Source: Lentilactobacillus buchneri
Lineage (GTDB): Bacteria; Bacillota; Bacilli; Lactobacillales; Lactobacillaceae
NCBI RefSeq assembly: GCF_018314255.1
Contig: NZ_CP073066.1
Coordinates: forward strand, 1,860,001 to 1,924,000
DNA: 64,000 bases
Reading direction: 5' to 3'
Below the pieces are notes generated by a model that did no database searches, was not told the origin of the DNA, and was given only the letters and a program-made list of their open reading frames with translations. A program made the position numbers and the translations under genes. Shown here in pieces: positions 63,962-64,000 of this stretch (its first letter is position 1; the number at the start of each line of letters is the position of its first letter).

Positions 63962-64000
63962 GTTATGGATTTGTTTTAATTTGTTGATTGGAAGCGTTAT

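Overview
The window reads as chromosomal DNA of a heterofermentative Lactobacillaceae species, most likely Lentilactobacillus (buchneri/kefiri group). This rests on three tandem S-layer genes of the lactobacillar type, the origin-proximal order rsmG-parA-parB-DUF951-ychF-DUF1129-guaB, a heterodimeric LacLM beta-galactosidase, TTG starts after strong GGAGG sites, and CcpA-type cre boxes. Species assignment is inference; no rRNA or tRNA gene was seen.

Layout. 1-9.9 kb is a cell-surface region: the end of an unknown gene, three S-layer genes (the third frameshifted in its signal peptide), an orphan Phd-like antitoxin, a secreted SGNH hydrolase and an acidic surface protein. 10-15.3 kb is a nucleoside salvage operon (DeoB-like protein, NupC, NCS2 permease, nucleoside hydrolase). 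15.4-17 kb is a T-box-controlled pepT. 17.2-23.2 kb is the parAB/guaB block. 23.3-26.2 kb holds two structured repeats, an NrtR-like regulator and pncB with a double operator. 26.3-28.3 kb is oleate hydratase plus a His-rich peptide. 29-36.5 kb carries a VanRS-like two-component system with a DD-carboxypeptidase, AzlCD, YueI, a TPR protein and a nonsense-interrupted AI-2E exporter. 36.5-46.6 kb holds gpmA, YjeM, an acetyltransferase, a DNA glycosylase, GlcU, Csp, YagU, an NCS2 purine permease, TetR and MntH. 46.7-47.9 kb is an IS30 element with a 3-bp target duplication. 48-64 kb has corA, a phosphatase, and a cre-controlled glycan locus (MFS, lacLM, DUF2264, transporter remnant, esterase), then a CPBP protease, matrixin, GNAT, DHA2 exporter and a second copy of a small unknown protein.

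How genes work together. Nucleosides enter by NupC, are hydrolysed by the nucleoside hydrolase, and bases move by the NCS2 permeases, with guaB nearby. The MFS carrier, LacLM, DUF2264 protein and esterase look like one oligosaccharide-use regulon under CcpA. NrtR probably represses pncB.

The strongest unexplained signals are non-coding. (1) A dispersed family of long imperfect palindromes with conserved ends (GAGTGYG at one end, GCACGTTTC at the other), often 7-nt loops, a shared downstream tail, and stems that differ in sequence yet stay paired; copies lie at 10.2-10.5, 28.3-28.9, 35.2, 39.0, 48.9-49.2 and 60.0 kb. (2) Two inverted copies of a 140-150 bp three-way-junction element at 23.3-23.7 kb with many compensatory changes. 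(3) A short conserved element after each S-layer gene. (4) A DeoB paralog that has lost its cap domain and its metal-binding and nucleophile residues.
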